A DNA stretch of 64,000 nt from Acidobacteriaceae bacterium. GTDB lineage: Bacteria > Acidobacteriota > Terriglobia > Terriglobales > Acidobacteriaceae. Below the pieces are notes generated by a model that did no database searches, was not told where the DNA came from, and was given only the letters and a program-made list of their open reading frames with translations. The stretch lies in assembly GCA_031296355.1 (NCBI GenBank), contig JARLFX010000077.1, positions 62,001 through 126,000 on the forward strand, written 5' to 3'. This document shows, in pieces, positions 63,055 to 64,000 of the stretch. Position 1 is the stretch's first letter, and every line of letters starts with the position of its first letter. The position numbers were made by a program, and so were the translations under genes.

Positions 63055-64000
63055 ATGAATGGCTGCACTTTTGATGCGCAACTGGAAAATATCGATAATG
63101 AATTGACTTCCGCAGGGGTTCCTTTGCGGTATCGCCCTTTGGATTGCTTCAAGAAGCTCTACGGTTCAGTTCCCGACGGTCCGCAGCGCGAGAAGCTGTT
63201 CGACCCGGTAACCGAATGGTATCTGAAGAGATATGGTGAAGCCATTCGCTGGGATGGCGCGATCGCGCGCTTTCCTATATTGATCAGGGGTGTTGTGTTC
63301 CTCGGACAGGCCCGCTTTGTGGCCGAACAGGAGATCTTGGCACCCTTCGAAGAGGGGATTGAGGGCTTATCAAAGGACCTCGCACAATCACTGACTCCTG
63401 AAGAAAAAAGGCCCATCATGGAGAAGCTGATTTTCGGGAGTCGAAGTTTCTATAGCCTCCATAATCTACTTATCGACGACGATTGGCTCGCCGAAACTGA
63501 GCGGAACCTGGCCCGGCGTGCTTTGTACGATCTCGAGAATGCAGCAGTGACGCTGAAGCATACGGGTGATACGCAGGCGGCAATCGTTCAAGCCCACGAA
63601 GCAGCGGAAAAGTATCTGAAAGCTGCTTTGAGCAAGAGTGGGAATACCAAGCCCTTGAAAGCATACGGTCACGATATTCCCAAGCTGTTCAAAGATTTAT
63701 TGAAGACAGAAAGCCGTTACTTCTGCTTGTCCTTGCCCGTCGAAAATCTTCAAAAGCTATCGCCAAGCATGGAATTGCGATATAGCAATGTTCCACGATC
63801 CTTGGAAATGGCAACGGAGGCTTACCACGGGGCTCTCTATGTTTGCGGAATGATCGCGCAAATGTGGTTGTTCGATAAGGCGAGAGGCACAACCAGGCCG
63901 CGCTTCAAAGAATGCTCGTTTTATCTCGACGGAGCCAATACGACTTTCTACTGTAAGAAGGTTCAGGGAGACTCTGCGGTCTTGACCCTTTTCCGTTCGA
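63055..64000 (+). CDS. HEPN-domain protein, C-terminus outside the window
   Basis: An open frame of 315 codons from ATG 63055 that runs past the right edge. The first 150 residues are unrecognised (RYRPLDCFKKLYGSVPDG, EWYLKRYGEAIRWDGAIA). Around residues 165-230 lies a HEPN-like helical unit (NLARRALYDLENAAV, AIVQAHEAAEKYLKAAL, then GHDIPKLFKDLL). HEPN proteins are often RNases in defence or toxin systems, or act as RNA-binding partners; the classic Rx4-6H site is not evident in the visible part. It follows an interrupted zinc-ribbon gene, so a defence-type locus may continue to the right. Confidence 0.65.
   Translation, partial: MNGCTFDAQLENIDNELTSAGVPLRYRPLDCFKKLYGSVPDGPQREKLFDPVTEWYLKRYGEAIRWDGAIARFPILIRGVVFLGQARFVAEQEILAPFEEGIEGLSKDLAQSLTPEEKRPIMEKLIFGSRSFYSLHNLLIDDDWLAETERNLARRALYDLENAAVTLKHTGDTQAAIVQAHEAAEKYLKAALSKSGNTKPLKAYGHDIPKLFKDLLKTESRYFCLSLPVENLQKLSPSMELRYSNVPRSLEMATEAYHGALYVCGMIAQMWLFDKARGTTRPRFKECSFYLDGANTTFYCKKVQGDSAVLTLFRS

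Noticed and set aside
1..64000. CRISPR arrays, tRNA and rRNA genes
   Set aside because: No regularly spaced repeats with unique spacers and no cloverleaf or rRNA-like sequence were noticed.

Overview
The window looks like part of a conjugative plasmid, or a large integrative conjugative element, from a soil acidobacterium (Acidobacteriota, Terriglobia-like). The host assignment is inference. It rests on the cargo: a sedolisin (S53) peptidase with Ig-like tail, a secreted NHL-repeat protein, tandem secretins one of which carries a cohesin-like tail, and CpxRA-like two-component systems, a mix familiar from that phylum. No replication initiator, rRNA, tRNA or CRISPR array was seen.

Left block (1-9870) is a DNA-processing module laid out like the Tra1 region of RP4. 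Leftward genes are a MobC/TraJ-like ribbon-helix-helix protein, a MOBP relaxase, two proteins of unknown function, an ArdC-type antirestriction protein and the start of a TraG/VirD4 coupling protein. Rightward genes are two TraK-like proteins, a TraL-like P-loop ATPase and a TraM-like membrane protein. The gap between the two directions holds a candidate oriT with an RP4-type nic sequence. A small basic AT-hook protein lies between the relaxase and the upstream leftward genes.

Middle block (about 10000-41750) is cargo: a Fic protein, a broken IS66 gene, an NHL protein, a Spy-like periplasmic protein, two OmpR-type two-component systems, a sedolisin, a frameshifted diguanylate cyclase, two secretins, and two tripartite export systems (MacAB-like and AcrAB/OprM-like) in one rightward run. 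A decayed tyrosine recombinase sits at its right edge.

Right block (41755-62454) holds a 1940-residue methyltransferase-helicase resembling phage P1 DarB, a ParB-like protein, an intact IS481 insertion with target duplication, a PIN toxin-antitoxin pair and a type IV secretion operon in the order trbB-C-D-E-J-L-F-G-I. The window ends in an interrupted zinc-ribbon gene and an open HEPN-domain gene.

The most notable observation is a shared C-terminal domain of about 75-78 residues. It is found on the relaxase, the ArdC protein, the DarB-like methyltransferase-helicase and both unknown leftward proteins, followed by short basic tails, three of which end in [L/M]GR. I propose it is a type IV translocation tag that sends antirestriction proteins into the recipient with the relaxase-bound DNA, by analogy with BID domains. 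Two repeat families support coordinated control: a TAATAGACGTA element before four transfer-block operons, and 10-bp spaced TGTGACAAAT repeats at five places in the cargo.
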